A stretch of DNA of 64,000 nucleotides from Rhodobacteraceae bacterium UBA6796 (GCA_002452815.1 DKFM01000015.1:93799-157798); one strand, 5' to 3'; numbered from the stretch's first letter, positions 8,990 to 18,289 are shown. The notes: a model not told the origin generated them from the letters alone. Translations and numbers: made by a program.

Positions 8990-9898
8990 TCAATTGCGGC
9001 CACGGAGCCTCCGTTTGGTGTCGGCGAGCCATCGGGACAGCCGGCCTTTGGGGCGGGTGGACAGGACATGCCGCGCAAGATGGAAAGCTGATTCCTGTTG
9101 CGCATTGGCATGTGCGGCGATGCGTGCGGGCAGGGCGTCGATCGACAGGAGCCGATAGCCGCCTTCGGGGCCCGCGGGGGGAGCCTGCGCCAGTTCGAGG
9201 CGCGCGAAGGCGCGCTCCTGAAATTCGGGCGTGCAGAAGGTGCCGCTGGCGCCGGCATGGGTGCAGCGCGCCGCGATCGGCTGGATCACGCGCAGATCCG
9301 GGTCTTGCATCACCATTCCGAAAATCGCCCAGTCCCAGCCCCAATCGCTCAGCAGATCGCGGATGCCATTGCCGCCCGGGCCGGGCGGCTGGCTCCAGAC
9401 CGGGGCGATGCGGTCCCAGTCGGCGCGGGTCAGACCGAGGCCGATTGAATTGAAGCAGCGCGACTCGAACAAGGGGGTCGGTTCTTCCGGCCAGGACAGG
9501 AAGCCCGCGCTGCCGCAGGCCCCGGCCAACAGGTTCAGCGCGGCCCAGTGCGGCCGGTGATTGGCCCGATACCAGCGCGCCAGTGCCAATGCATCGGGCG
9601 CCAGTTCCAGATCCTCTTCCAGGGCCAGCACGAAATCCGCGCCGTCGTGGAAACGCGTGGAGATCAGCTGATAGGGATTGCCCTTCACGCCCAGACGTTG
9701 CCGGTTTTCGTGGACGTGAAAGCTGCCCTCGGGTAGGACCGCCGCGCAGATCGCACGAAAGGCCGGTTGCTCGGGCCCGGGTTCGACGCCGACATGCAAC
9801 TGCCACCCCTGCGGACCACAGGCCAGCAGAGTTTCAAGCATTCGCCTGAAAAGCTCTGGCCGGTTCATGGCCGTGCAGGTGAGGTGCAGCGTCTCCAT
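8990..9898 (-). CDS. Putative glycosyltransferase (GT-A like) between cobS and cobT
   Basis: The 302-residue protein starts with a beta-alpha-beta typical of GT-A glycosyltransferases (LHLTCTAMNRPELFRRMLETL). It has an acidic nucleotide-sugar/metal motif in the DXD position (VLALEEDLELAPDAL), followed by an acceptor-side WYRANHRPHWAALNL segment and an EEPTPLFESRCFNSIG loop. There is no membrane segment, so it is cytoplasmic or peripheral. It sits in the gap between cobS and cobT, all on the minus strand, although nothing in cobalamin synthesis needs a glycosyltransferase. Substrate and product are unknown. Confidence 0.7.
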   Translation of the reverse strand: METLHLTCTAMNRPELFRRMLETLLACGPQGWQLHVGVEPGPEQPAFRAICAAVLPEGSFHVHENRQRLGVKGNPYQLISTRFHDGADFVLALEEDLELAPDALALARWYRANHRPHWAALNLLAGACGSAGFLSWPEEPTPLFESRCFNSIGLGLTRADWDRIAPVWSQPPGPGGNGIRDLLSDWGWDWAIFGMVMQDPDLRVIQPIAARCTHAGASGTFCTPEFQERAFARLELAQAPPAGPEGGYRLLSIDALPARIAAHANAQQESAFHLARHVLSTRPKGRLSRWLADTKRRLRGRN

Positions 9899-9941
9899 GG
9901 CGCGATGCGAGCGTTCAGCCGGACCCGGGCCGGGGCCCAGA

Positions 9942-10916
9942 TCAGCGCAGCGCGATGGTGGCGGCGCTTTCCGGCAGTTCTTCGTCGAACAGGCGCTGGT
10001 AGAATTCGGCCACGGTCTGGCGCTCCAGCTCGTCGCATTTGTTCAGGAAGGTCAGGCGGAACGCATAGCCGACATTGTTGAAGATCCGCGCGTTCTGCGC
10101 CCAGGCGATGACCGTGCGAGGCGACATCACCGTCGACAGATCGCCGTTCATGAAGGCGGTCCGGGTCAGATCGGCCACGGTCACCATCTGGCCGATGGTC
10201 TTGCGCCCGGCTTCGGTGTTGTATTGCGGGTTCTTCGACAGAACGATCGCGGTTTCGGCGTCATGGCTGAGGTAGTTCAGCGTGGCGACCAGCGACCAGC
10301 GGTCCATCTGGCCCTGGTTGATCTGCTGGGTACCATGGTAAAGCCCGGTGGTGTCGCCCAGACCGACGGTGTTGGCGGTCGCGAACAGGCGGAAATAGGG
10401 GTTCGGCGTGATGACCTCGTTCTGGTCCAGCAGCGTCAGCTTGCCGTCGGCCTCCAGCACGCGCTGGATCACAAACATCACGTCGGCGCGGCCAGCGTCG
10501 TATTCGTCGAACACGATCGCGGTCGGGTTGCGCAGCGCCCAGGGCAGGATGCCTTCGTGGAACACGGTGACCTGCTTGCCATCGACCAGCTTGATCGCAT
10601 CCTTGCCGATCAGGTCGATCCGGCTGACGTGGCTGTCCAGGTTGACGCGCACGCAGGGCCAGTTCAGCCGCGCGGCAATCTGTTCGATATGCGTCGATTT
10701 GCCGGTGCCGTGATAGCCCTGGATCATCACCCGGCGGTTATAGGCGAAGCCAGCCAGGATCGCGAGCGTGGTGTCGCGGTCGAATTTATAGGTCGGGTCA
10801 AGGTCAGGCACGCGGTCGCTGCGCTCGGCAAAGCCCTTGATCTTCATGTCACTGTCGATGCCGAACACGTCACGGACATCAATATCTTCGGTGGGCTTGG
10901 CGTTCATATCGAGCAT
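9942..10916 (-). CDS. cobS: Aerobic cobaltochelatase subunit CobS
   Basis: CobS is the AAA+ ATPase ring subunit that with CobT drives cobalt insertion by CobN. The sequence shows Walker A ([15 protein letters not shown]), Walker B ([10 protein letters not shown]) and a sensor-like [10 protein letters not shown], with the conserved N-terminal [12 protein letters not shown] chose the ATG at 10916, giving 324 residues, the usual family size; the frame remains open upstream to 11060 but that extension has no family-like sequence. A GGAC lies upstream of the start. Upstream is the divergent fasciclin gene. Confidence 0.96.
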   Translation of the reverse strand: MLDMNAKPTEDIDVRDVFGIDSDMKIKGFAERSDRVPDLDPTYKFDRDTTLAILAGFAYNRRVMIQGYHGTGKSTHIEQIAARLNWPCVRVNLDSHVSRIDLIGKDAIKLVDGKQVTVFHEGILPWALRNPTAIVFDEYDAGRADVMFVIQRVLEADGKLTLLDQNEVITPNPYFRLFATANTVGLGDTTGLYHGTQQINQGQMDRWSLVATLNYLSHDAETAIVLSKNPQYNTEAGRKTIGQMVTVADLTRTAFMNGDLSTVMSPRTVIAWAQNARIFNNVGYAFRLTFLNKCDELERQTVAEFYQRLFDEELPESAATIALR

Positions 10917-11134
10917 GGCTTGCGTCCTTGTCCTTCGTCGTCTGGATTTGTGGACCATCGCCGGGGGTCGCGCAAGGGGCGGATTGTCCCGGTTACAGGC
11001 TGCGTCGGGCTGCACGGTTGCGTGATGTGTCGTGATGCGACGTGATCGTTCCGTGTGCAACTTCGCCGGCGGGGCGCCCGTCTCTCACATGACCCGCCAA
11101 TCGGGGCGGGCAGGCTGATTTGGGAGAAAAAGCC

Positions 11135-11704
11135 ATGACCATGACCATGACCATGAAATCGACTCTGACCGGCGCCTTTGTTCTGACCGCGTTCCTGGGC
11201 TCTGCCGCGATGGCGGGCGAAAACCCGATGGTGGGCGGGGCTGCGATGTATGACACCAAGACCATCGTCGAAAATGCGGTGAATTCGGCCGATCACACCA
11301 CGCTGGTGGCGGCGGTGCAGGCCGCCGGTCTGGTCGAGACCCTGTCGGGCCCGGGCCCCTTCACCGTCTTCGCGCCGACCAATGCCGCCTTTGCGGCGCT
11401 GCCCGAGGGCACGGTCGAAACCCTGCTGCAGCCGGAAAACAAAGAGATGCTGACCAAGGTTCTGACCTGCCATGTGGTCGGCGCGGATGTGATGTCGGAC
11501 GCGCTGGTCAAGATGATTGCCGATGACGGCGGCGCGCATCCGATCCCGACGCTGGGCGGCTGCACGCTGACCGGCAAGATGCAGGACGGCAAGGTCGTGA
11601 TCGAGGATGAAAACGGCACGATGGCCACGGTGACCATCGCCGATGTCAAGCAGTCGAACGGTGTGATCCATGTGATCGACGCGGTTCTGACGCCCAAGAT
11701 GTAA
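11135..11704 (+). CDS. Secreted fasciclin (FAS1) domain protein
   Basis: A signal peptide (hydrophobic FVLTAFLGSAAMA) is followed by one FAS1 domain, with the conserved strand/helix signatures GPFTVFAPTNAAFAALP and the C-terminal NGVIHVIDAVLTP. FAS1 proteins are exported and act in adhesion or cell-surface interactions. The start at 11135 is preferred over a TTG at 11120 because a GGAG lies at 11122-11126. The first codons are three tandem ATGACC hexamers, giving Met-Thr repeats and several alternative in-frame ATGs. A strong terminator follows, so the gene is probably monocistronic. Confidence 0.93.
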   Translation: MTMTMTMKSTLTGAFVLTAFLGSAAMAGENPMVGGAAMYDTKTIVENAVNSADHTTLVAAVQAAGLVETLSGPGPFTVFAPTNAAFAALPEGTVETLLQPENKEMLTKVLTCHVVGADVMSDALVKMIADDGGAHPIPTLGGCTLTGKMQDGKVVIEDENGTMATVTIADVKQSNGVIHVIDAVLTPKM

Positions 11705-11765
11705 GCGGTGCATCGGTAACGAGTGGGACCTGGTCCCGAAACGTGTGACCGAGTAACGAATGCCT

Positions 11766-11799
11766 CACCCCCGGATCTGCGTGATCCGGGGGTGTTTTT
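11766..11799 (+). terminator. Rho-independent terminator after the fasciclin gene
   Basis: An 11-bp perfect stem (CACCCCCGGAT paired with ATCCGGGGGTG) with a short loop is followed directly by five T residues. It lies about 60 bases after the fasciclin stop codon and before the DUF808 gene, so it separates the two transcripts. Confidence 0.9.
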
Positions 11800-11886
11800 G
11801 CGGCGCATCGGCACGTCCGGCACGCGTCGTCTTGCCCCGGGGCCGCGCGCCCCTTACCTTGGCGCCAACGGTAAAAGGGTGTGACG

Positions 11887-12858
11887 ATGAGCGGCTTACT
11901 TGCACTTCTGGACGACGTGGCGGGGATCGCCAAGATCGCGGCGGCCAGTGTGGACGATGTGGCGGGGCAGGCGGCCAAGGCGGGGGCCAAGGCTGCGGGG
12001 GCCGTGATCGACGATGCCGCCGTCACGCCGAAATATGTGCATGGTTTCGCTGCCGCGCGCGAGCTGCCGATCGTGGGCAAGATCGCGCTGGGCTCGATCC
12101 GCAACAAGCTGGTGTTCCTGCTGCCTGCGGCATTGTTGCTGTCGGCCTTCGCCCCCTGGGCGGTCACACCCTTGTTGATGCTGGGCGGCGCCTATCTGTG
12201 CTTCGAAGGGGCCGAGAAGGTCTGGCACCTGTTTCACCCCGCGGCCCCCTATGCCGACGGGCATGTCGACAGCGCTGGCGACCCCGGCCATCTGGAGGCC
12301 GAGAAGGTCTCGGGTGCGGTGAAGACCGATTTCATTCTTTCGGCCGAGATCATGACGATTGCGCTGGCCGCACTGCCTGCGGGCCAGCCGGTATGGATGC
12401 AGGCGATGGCGCTGGCAATCGTGGCGGTGGGGATCACTGCGGTCGTCTATGGCGGGGTGGCGCTGATCGTGAAGGCCGATGATGTCGGGCTTTGGCTGGC
12501 GCGCGTCGGTCGGCTGTCAGCCACGCGGGCGCTGGGGCGCGGCATTGTCGCGATCATGCCAGGGTTCCTGAGCGGGCTGATGGCTGTCGGCACGGCGGCG
12601 ATGATCTGGGTTGGCGGCTCGATCCTGCTGCATGGCGCTGCGGAACTCGGCTGGCATGCGCCCTATGACTGGATACACCATCAGGCCGAAGCCGCGGCGC
12701 AGGCCCTGCCGCAGGCCGAAGGGCTGGTGGCCTGGGGGGTCACGGCGTTCTTCGACGGGGTGTTCGGGCTGGCTTTCGGGTTGGCGCTGATTCCGGTGGT
12801 GGCGCGGGTGATCGACCCGCTGATCGGTGCCCTGCGGGGCAAGCCCGGCGGGCACTGA
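11887..12858 (+). CDS. DUF808 family inner-membrane protein (YedI-like)
   Basis: The protein matches the DUF808/YedI family: N-terminal LLALLDDVAGIAKIAAASVDDVAGQA, the conserved ARELPIVGKIALGSI and TPLLMLGGAYLCFEGAEKV. At least five hydrophobic segments follow, so it is an integral inner-membrane protein. The family has no established biochemical function. The ATG at 11887 matches the family N-terminus better than the GTG at 11881. It stands alone between a terminator and the outer-membrane protein gene. Confidence 0.9.
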   Translation: MSGLLALLDDVAGIAKIAAASVDDVAGQAAKAGAKAAGAVIDDAAVTPKYVHGFAAARELPIVGKIALGSIRNKLVFLLPAALLLSAFAPWAVTPLLMLGGAYLCFEGAEKVWHLFHPAAPYADGHVDSAGDPGHLEAEKVSGAVKTDFILSAEIMTIALAALPAGQPVWMQAMALAIVAVGITAVVYGGVALIVKADDVGLWLARVGRLSATRALGRGIVAIMPGFLSGLMAVGTAAMIWVGGSILLHGAAELGWHAPYDWIHHQAEAAAQALPQAEGLVAWGVTAFFDGVFGLAFGLALIPVVARVIDPLIGALRGKPGGH

Positions 12859-13061
12859 GCCGCACATTCTGCGGGCAGATCGCATCATCGCACGACATAG
12901 CCCCCCTGTTTGCGGGGTATTTATGGCACTTGCGGGCAGGGGCTGTGCGTTCCGCGCCACGGTGCGCAAAAAGATAACAGGAACGTGATCCGCCGGATGG
13001 TTCGGGGCGCATCGGCGCCTATGATGCCTGCAATTGGAACGATGAGTGAGCGGAGGCGGAA

Positions 13062-14399
13062 ATGTTATATTCCGAGACGCGCCTGAGCCGGTTGTGGGTT
13101 CGGGCGTTTTATATGTTGCGTGCGAGTTTGACTGTTTTGGTCCTGTTCGTGCTGGGTGCCGTTTCGGCCTCGGCGCAAGTCTCGGTTCCTGCCGTCGGCA
13201 CCGGCGGAACGGATGGCGTCTTGTCGGGTGACCCCTGGACGGTCTGCCGCGCCGATACCGACACGGCCTGGGTCGCGGCCAACGTCAGTGGCCAGTATAA
13301 TGCGATCGTGGCCTGTCAGGCGCTCGGCTATACTTCGGTCGATGCCTGGGGCGGGACCTGCGGCACTGTCTGCGGGTATTGCGACGTCGCGGGCAATGAA
13401 TATTACGATGGCGGTGGCGGCTCCCCGACCAGTCTGGCGTATACTGTTCATTGGCGCTGCACCGGCTATGTCGGGCAGGTCGATACCACCGATGCGACCC
13501 AGACCATGCGTGCGGATTTCGCACTGCGCCGGGCCGCGAGCTTGATCCGCAACCAGCCGGATCTGGCGGGCATGCTGCGCAACCAGGGTGGCAGTGTCAC
13601 GGCCGACACCTCGCGGGGCAAGGGCCAGTTCGCGCTGACGACCCCCGGCGAGCAGCCGGTCTGGGCGCATCTGACGGGCAACTGGACCGATGCAGGCTCT
13701 GTCGAGGATGAGTATTTCCTGGGTGCGGTGGGCGCGCACGTCAATCTGACGCAGGATATGATCGTCGGCGGCATGGTGCAGTTCGATCACGCCCGTTCGA
13801 CCGATGGTGCGGCGATGATCGAGGGCGACGGCTGGCTGATCGGTCCCTACATGGCCGCGCGTCTGGCCGGGCAGCCGCTCTATTTCGAGGCCAGCCTGCT
13901 TTATGGCGACTCGAACAACCGGATCTCGCCCGATGGCAGCTATACCGATCGTTTCGACGCGGAACGGATGCTGGCGCAGGTCAAGTTGAGCGGCGAGGTG
14001 GTGCGCGGGGCGGTCACGCTGATGCCGCATCTGGGGCTGAGCCATGCGGTCGAGCGGCAGGATGGCTATACCGACGGGCTGGGGCAGACGATCCCCAAGC
14101 AGACGATCCGTCTGACCGAACTGCGCTATGGTCTGAACTTCAGCCTGCCTCTGACGGTGAGCAGTGGCACGATGGATCTGACCGGCGGGCTGAGCGGCAT
14201 CTATGCCGATGTCAGCGGCGATGCAGCGGACAGCGCCTTTGCCGACTCCTATGACGGCAACCGCGCGATGCTCGAGCTGGGTCTGGCGCGGCATTTCGTC
14301 AATGGCTCCGATCTGAGTTTCGGCAGCTACTATGACGGGATCGGTGTGAATGGCTATGAAAGCTGGGGTCTGAAGCTGAGCTACAGCACCGAGTTCTGA
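13062..14399 (+). CDS. Outer-membrane autotransporter-type beta-barrel protein
   Basis: A GGAGG at 13052-13056 supports the ATG at 13062. A signal anchor follows (LTVLVLFVLGAVSASAQ), then a small cysteine-rich domain of about 110 residues (CRADTDTAW, CGTVCGYCDVAG). The second half (about residues 190-445) is a run of alternating amphipathic strands ending YESWGLKLSYSTEF. A terminal Phe after alternating hydrophobics is the BAM recognition signal. The barrel resembles the autotransporter-domain family, but there is no long passenger, so it may act simply as an outer-membrane protein. A terminator follows the gene. Confidence 0.8.
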   Translation: MLYSETRLSRLWVRAFYMLRASLTVLVLFVLGAVSASAQVSVPAVGTGGTDGVLSGDPWTVCRADTDTAWVAANVSGQYNAIVACQALGYTSVDAWGGTCGTVCGYCDVAGNEYYDGGGGSPTSLAYTVHWRCTGYVGQVDTTDATQTMRADFALRRAASLIRNQPDLAGMLRNQGGSVTADTSRGKGQFALTTPGEQPVWAHLTGNWTDAGSVEDEYFLGAVGAHVNLTQDMIVGGMVQFDHARSTDGAAMIEGDGWLIGPYMAARLAGQPLYFEASLLYGDSNNRISPDGSYTDRFDAERMLAQVKLSGEVVRGAVTLMPHLGLSHAVERQDGYTDGLGQTIPKQTIRLTELRYGLNFSLPLTVSSGTMDLTGGLSGIYADVSGDAADSAFADSYDGNRAMLELGLARHFVNGSDLSFGSYYDGIGVNGYESWGLKLSYSTEF

Positions 14400-14416
14400 T
14401 CTGGCATGACACAAGA

Positions 14417-14453
14417 AACGGGGCGGAGGGGAAACCCTTCGCCCCGTTTTTTT
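14417..14453 (+). terminator. Rho-independent terminator after the outer-membrane protein gene
   Basis: The stem AACGGGGCGGAGGG pairs with CCCTTCGCCCCGTT around a GAAA loop, followed by a run of seven T residues. It ends the plus-strand transcript just before the convergent J-domain gene. Confidence 0.93.
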
Positions 14454-14496
14454 CGGGTCCCGTTGCGGGCGGCGGTGCCGTGTGCCCGGCCCGGGC

Positions 14497-15123
14497 TTAT
14501 TTGAAGTTGCGGCTGTCTTTCAGCTGATCCCAGGCCCAGACCACCTCTTGCAGCATTTCTTCCTGACTGCGGTCACCGCCGTTCATGTCGGGGTGCAGCA
14601 CCTTGATCAGCGCCTTGTAGCTTTTGCGGATCTCGGCCTTGGTCATGTGGTCGCGCGCGTCCAGAATCTCCAGCGCCTTGCGTTCGGTCGGCGGCAGCTT
14701 GCGGCCGACCACGGTGCGACCGGGGTTTTGCGTCGCGTTCTGGCCCAGCAATTCCATCGGGTCGGAAATCCCGTGCCGCGCCCAGCCCAGCTTTTCGTCA
14801 TTGGCGCGGTTGAAGGGCTTGGTCGGGCGTTCCCACACCGTCGCATTGTCCAGGAAGGCCTGGAATTCCTCTTCCGACTGGCCCTGGAAATAGTTCCAGT
14901 TCAGGTTGTATTCGCGCACATGTTCCTTGCAGAACCAGAAATAGTCATCCAGCACCTTGGGGCTTTTGGGCGCACGATACTGGCCGGGCTCGCAGCAGCC
15001 CTGCTTGTCGCAGATCCGCGTCGAGGTCTCGAACGCGCCCGACATGCCGCGCTTGCCCTTCTGGCGGCGCTTCTTGTCAGCGGCGGCCGAGATGTTGAAA
15101 CCGAAGGGATCGCTCTTGCTCAT
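14497..15123 (-). CDS. J-domain (DnaJ-class) protein with C-terminal J domain
   Basis: This 208-residue protein carries its J domain at the C-terminus, with the diagnostic HPD motif (KVLHPDMNGGD) after KAEIRKSYKAL. The N-terminal two thirds is not a normal DnaJ region: it has a basic stretch, a cysteine pair (RICDKQGCCEPG) and a tryptophan-rich WFCKEHVREYNLNWNYFQG. This architecture is widespread in alphaproteobacteria, usually close to cobS/cobT and bolA as here. J domains stimulate DnaK ATPase; a specific client is not known. It is divergent from bolA with about 125 bases between. Confidence 0.92.
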   Translation of the reverse strand: MSKSDPFGFNISAAADKKRRQKGKRGMSGAFETSTRICDKQGCCEPGQYRAPKSPKVLDDYFWFCKEHVREYNLNWNYFQGQSEEEFQAFLDNATVWERPTKPFNRANDEKLGWARHGISDPMELLGQNATQNPGRTVVGRKLPPTERKALEILDARDHMTKAEIRKSYKALIKVLHPDMNGGDRSQEEMLQEVVWAWDQLKDSRNFK

Positions 15124-15249
15124 GCGGGTCTCTCATTATCTTCGTTCGCGATCGCTCGCGTGGGGGAACAGCGGGGCACTTGACGGCCCCCGCCGACTCG
15201 GGTCACGCAGTTTAGGCTATTTCGCGTGACAAGAAAGGGGGCCGGGGCA

Positions 15250-15519
15250 ATGAGCGGCGCAAAAATACCGATGGCCGGGCGGATCCGCGCGCAGCTGGCG
15301 GTGCTAAACCCGACCGATCTGCAGGTGATCGACGAGAGCGCGCAACATGCCGGGCATTCGGCGCAGGCCCGCGCGGGCGAGAGCCATTTTCGCATCCGGC
15401 TGCGCAGCCGGGCTTTCGAAGGGCAAAGCCGCCTCGCGCGCCATCGCATGGTGCATCAGGCGCTGGGGGCCGAGATTCTGGCGCAGATCCACGCGCTGGC
15501 ACTGGAACTGGAGGTTTAG
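15250..15519 (+). CDS. bolA: BolA family protein
   Basis: The 89-residue protein has the BolA class II KH-like fold with the signature ESHFRIRLRSRAFEG and the RHRMVHQALG segment. BolA proteins partner monothiol glutaredoxins in iron-sulfur trafficking and some act as regulators. A GTG at 15226 would add eight residues; the ATG at 15250 better fits the family N-terminus. The gene is divergent from the J-domain gene, and its stop codon overlaps the stop of the convergent DUF4177 gene by three bases. Confidence 0.9.
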   Translation: MSGAKIPMAGRIRAQLAVLNPTDLQVIDESAQHAGHSAQARAGESHFRIRLRSRAFEGQSRLARHRMVHQALGAEILAQIHALALELEV

Positions 15520-15893
15520 GCCTCGTCGTCCTCGGCCGGGCCCAGACGCGGGGCATTGCCTTCGGGCGCGTGGGTCGACAGCTGCCGCGCCCGCTTTTCC
15601 GCGGCGCTGGGGGCCGCGGCAAGGGTGCCGGTTTCGGGCGCCGATTGCGTGGCTGCCGCGTCGCGCGGGCGGCGGAACACCAGAAGATTGTGGAACACCG
15701 TCGTTTTCGAGGTCAGGCCGCTGCGTTCTTCGGCGGGCAGGGTTTCGGCGCGCCAGTATTCCCAGCCATCCCGTGCCAGCGCGTTCATCGCCAGTTCCAG
15801 CGCATGGGCGAACCGGTCGGCACCGGTTTTCAGGCCGCGATCCTTTTCGCCTTTCGACGGCGCAGGGACCACCTTGTAATCGTATTGATGCAT
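15516..15893 (-). CDS. DUF4177 domain protein
   Basis: The ATG at 15893 is preceded by GAGG and gives a 125-residue protein beginning MHQYDYKVVPAPSKGEKD. Residues 1-80 match the DUF4177 pattern, including ALARDGWEYWRAETLP and FHNLLVFRRP; the C-terminal 45 residues are Ala/Glu-rich and probably disordered. The frame is open far upstream (to 16412) but that part is antisense to infA and is not coding. The function of the domain is unknown. Confidence 0.82.
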   Translation of the reverse strand: MHQYDYKVVPAPSKGEKDRGLKTGADRFAHALELAMNALARDGWEYWRAETLPAEERSGLTSKTTVFHNLLVFRRPRDAAATQSAPETGTLAAAPSAAEKRARQLSTHAPEGNAPRLGPAEDDEA

Positions 15894-15987
15894 CGCTTCA
15901 CCTCGCTTTGAGGGGTTCTTACCCGATGCGCCCATCGGGTCAAGCAACGAAGGGGTGAACGGCGTTGCGGCGCGGGTCTCGAAAAAC

Positions 15988-16016
15988 TTGACATTCCGCT
16001 TGAAATTTGCCGCATC
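15988..16016 (+). promoter_or_regulatory. Possible sigma-70 promoter for infA
   Basis: A perfect TTGACA lies at 15988-15993, followed after 17 bases by CGCATC at 16011-16016, a weak -10 match. The distance to the infA start (about 58 bases) is reasonable. The -35 is convincing, the -10 is not. Confidence 0.35.
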
Positions 16017-16073
16017 CGGGCGCATGTATCGCGCGCCCGCAGAATTCAGCGGGCGGCATATATCGGAGTGACC

Positions 16074-16292
16074 ATGGCCAAGGAAGAAATGCTCGAATTC
16101 CCCGGCGTCGTGAAGGAACTCCTGCCGAATGCGACGTTCAGGGTCGAGCTGGAAAACGGCCATGAGATCATCGCGCATATGGCAGGCAAGATGCGGAAAA
16201 ACCGCATCCGCGTTCTGGCTGGCGACAAGGTGCAGGTGGAAATGAATACCTACGACCTTTCGAAGGGCCGTATCAACTACCGCTTCAAGTGA
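16074..16292 (+). CDS. infA: Translation initiation factor IF-1
   Basis: IF-1 binds the ribosomal A site during initiation. The 72-residue product is the standard length and is an S1-like OB fold with the family motifs [28 protein letters not shown] and a C-terminal INYRF. The ATG at 16074 has a GGAG at 16063-16066. It leads the conserved run infA-maf-rng-yacG, with ten bases to maf. Confidence 0.98.
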   Translation: MAKEEMLEFPGVVKELLPNATFRVELENGHEIIAHMAGKMRKNRIRVLAGDKVQVEMNTYDLSKGRINYRFK

Positions 16293-16302
16293 AGCTGAGC
16301 GC

Positions 16303-16875
16303 GTGCGACTGATCCTGGGATCGGCCAGCCCCCGGCGCCGCGAACTGCTGGCGCAACTCGGGCTGGAGCCTGCGGCAGTGCGGGCCCCCGACATCGACGA
16401 AGACCCCCGCAAGGGCGAGGCCGCGCGCGACTATGTTGCGCGCATGGCCCGGGAAAAGGCCGCGGCGCTGTCCTGCGCCGGGGACGAGGTGGTGCTGTGC
16501 GCAGATACCACGGTGACCTGCGGGCGCCGGATTCTGGGCAAACCTGCCGATGAAAAGGAAGCGGCCGAATTCCTGTGGCTGCTGTCGGGGCGGCGCCATC
16601 ATGTGCTGACCGCCGTCGCGGTGCGCACCACGGGCGGCATCCGCGAACGCCTGGTTGATACGGTGGTGAAATTCCGCCCGCTGTCGAATGCAGAGGTGAA
16701 CGGCTATCTCGCCTCGGGCGAGTGGCACGGCAAGGCGGGCGGCTATGCGATCCAGGGCCGCGCAGGGGCGTTCATCCCCTGGATTCAAGGCAGTTTCACC
16801 GGCGTCGTCGGCCTGCCGCTGGCGGAAACCGCGCTGCTGTTGCGCGCGGCGGGAATAGAGGCGGGGGCCGAATGA
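16303..16875 (+). CDS. maf: Maf/YceF-type nucleoside triphosphate pyrophosphatase
   Basis: Maf proteins hydrolyse non-canonical or excess nucleoside triphosphates (dTTP, UTP, modified NTPs) to monophosphates as house-cleaning enzymes. The N-terminal [14 protein letters not shown], the [10 protein letters not shown] loop, [15 protein letters not shown] and the C-terminal [13 protein letters not shown] are all diagnostic. It starts with GTG at 16303, ten bases after infA, and overlaps the RNase E/G gene by four bases. Length (190) is typical. Confidence 0.95.
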   Translation: MRLILGSASPRRRELLAQLGLEPAAVRAPDIDEDPRKGEAARDYVARMAREKAAALSCAGDEVVLCADTTVTCGRRILGKPADEKEAAEFLWLLSGRRHHVLTAVAVRTTGGIRERLVDTVVKFRPLSNAEVNGYLASGEWHGKAGGYAIQGRAGAFIPWIQGSFTGVVGLPLAETALLLRAAGIEAGAE

Positions 16876-17915
16876 AGGGGCGCGTTGTCATTCTGGGCGA
16901 GCTGCACGGGCTGGAAGCCGCGGCGCTGATGGTCGACGGCCAGCTGGAGGATCTGCTGGTCGATGCCTCGGAAGCCGTGGCGCTGGCACCCGGTGCGATC
17001 TGCCGGGGCAGGGTCGAACGGCAGATGAAGGGGCAGGGCGGCGTCTTCGTGCGGCTGCCCGGCGGCGAAAAGGGGTTCCTGCGCGAGGTCAAGGGCCTGG
17101 CGCCCGGGCAGAACGTGATCTGCCAGGTCACCGGCGGGACCGAGCCGGGCAAGGCCCTGCCGGTCAGCCTGCGCCTGCTGTTCAAGTCGCGCTATGCGAT
17201 CGTGACGCCGGGTGCGCCGGGGCTCAATGTCTCGCGCCGCATCCGCGACGAAGAGGTGCGTGCGGGTCTGCAGGCGCTGGCCGGCGTGGTGATGGAAGGA
17301 TCGGATTTCGGGCTGATCCTGCGCTCGGCCGCCGAGGGCGCCGAAGAGGGCGAGATCGTCGAAGACATCGCCGCGATGCGCGAGATGGCCGAGGCGGTGA
17401 TTGCCGATCTGAAGGGCGAGCCGGAATTGCTGGTCGATGCCCCCGGCCCGCATGAAGAGGCCTGGCGCGACTGGGCCGACCCGTTGCCCGACGAGGTGGT
17501 CGAGGGTGACTTTGGCGATCATGGCGTGCTGGAGGCGGTCGATGCGCTGCTTGACCCGCGCGTGGCGCTGGCGGGCGGCGGTCACATGATGATCGAACCG
17601 ACCCGCGCGCTGATCGCGGTCGATGTGAACACCGGCGCCGATACCTCGCCTGCGGCCAGCCTGAAGGCCAATATCGCCGCCGCGCGCGATCTGCCGCGTC
17701 AACTGCGGCTGCGGGGCCTGGGCGGGCAGGTGGTGATCGACTTCGCGCCGATGCCGAAGAAGGACCGCGCCGTGCTGGAACAGCAGATTCGCGTGGCCTT
17801 CAAGGGCGAGGCCGCGGAAACCAGCCTGGCCGGCTGGACGCCGCTGGGCAATTTTGAACTGGCCCGCAAACGCGATCGCGTCACGCTGGCCTCCTTGCTG
17901 GAGGGCCGGGAATGA
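16872..17915 (+). CDS. rng: Short ribonuclease E/G family protein
   Basis: The ATG at 16872 overlaps the maf stop (ATGA). The 347-residue protein has an N-terminal S1-like RNA-binding region ([23 protein letters not shown]) and an RNase E/G catalytic core, with the metal-binding Asp in [10 protein letters not shown] and the second site VIDFAPM. It is much shorter than RNase E and lacks the CPxC zinc link, so it resembles the compact RNase G-like protein found beside maf in many alphaproteobacteria. It would process or decay RNA in the cytoplasm. It overlaps yacG by four bases. Confidence 0.9.
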   Translation: MKGRVVILGELHGLEAAALMVDGQLEDLLVDASEAVALAPGAICRGRVERQMKGQGGVFVRLPGGEKGFLREVKGLAPGQNVICQVTGGTEPGKALPVSLRLLFKSRYAIVTPGAPGLNVSRRIRDEEVRAGLQALAGVVMEGSDFGLILRSAAEGAEEGEIVEDIAAMREMAEAVIADLKGEPELLVDAPGPHEEAWRDWADPLPDEVVEGDFGDHGVLEAVDALLDPRVALAGGGHMMIEPTRALIAVDVNTGADTSPAASLKANIAAARDLPRQLRLRGLGGQVVIDFAPMPKKDRAVLEQQIRVAFKGEAAETSLAGWTPLGNFELARKRDRVTLASLLEGRE

Positions 17916-18091
17916 GCTGTCCGATCTGCGGCAAGGAGACCGACCCGAAATATCGCCCGTTCTGTTCGAAACGCTGCGCCGATGTCGATCTGGCGCGCTG
18001 GCTGAACGGTTCTTACGTTATTCCGGGCGATATTGCCGAGGAAGAAGAGCGCGCGCCCGCCGACGAACCGGCCGATCCCCGGCCGCATTGA
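17912..18091 (+). CDS. yacG: DNA gyrase inhibitor YacG (zinc-binding)
   Basis: A 59-residue protein with the four-cysteine zinc site of YacG: CPIC at residues 3-6 and CSKRC at 20-24, followed by the conserved DLARWLNGSYVIPG. The C-terminus is acidic. YacG of E. coli binds gyrase B and inhibits supercoiling. Its ATG overlaps the end of the RNase gene (ATGA), so infA, maf, rng and yacG read as one operon that ends just before tRNA-Phe. Confidence 0.95.
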   Translation: MSCPICGKETDPKYRPFCSKRCADVDLARWLNGSYVIPGDIAEEEERAPADEPADPRPH

Positions 18092-18210
18092 GCGCGCGAG
18101 ACGGCCGGGCGGGGCGGATGAAAATTTTTCCGCAAAACCCTCTGGACAGCCCCCGCGCCCTCGTCTAGTAACCCCCCACCAACGCCACCACGGCAACGCC
18201 GCGGCCCGGT

Positions 18211-18286
18211 GCCCAGATAGCTCAGTTGGTAGAGCAGCGGATTGAAAATCCGCGTGTCGCTGGTTCGATTCCGGCTCTGGGCACCA
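18211..18286 (+). tRNA. tRNA-Phe (GAA)
   Basis: A complete 76-base cloverleaf can be drawn. The acceptor stem is GCCCAGA/TCTGGGC, the anticodon stem GCGGA/TCCGC with loop TTGAAAA, the T loop GTTCGATTCC, and an encoded ACCA end. The anticodon GAA is at 18244-18246. Its 3' 48 bases, from the anticodon stem on, are duplicated at 52959, so this gene is the insertion site of the following island and stays intact. Confidence 0.99.
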
Positions 18287-18289
18287 CTT
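18239..18289 (+). repeat. attL: 51-bp direct repeat overlapping the 3' part of tRNA-Phe
   Basis: These 51 bases, from the second half of the anticodon stem-loop through CCA and three bases beyond, recur exactly at 52959-53009. The flanking bases differ on both sides. This is the classic attachment-site signature of tyrosine-integrase elements that insert into tRNA 3' ends. Confidence 0.95.
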
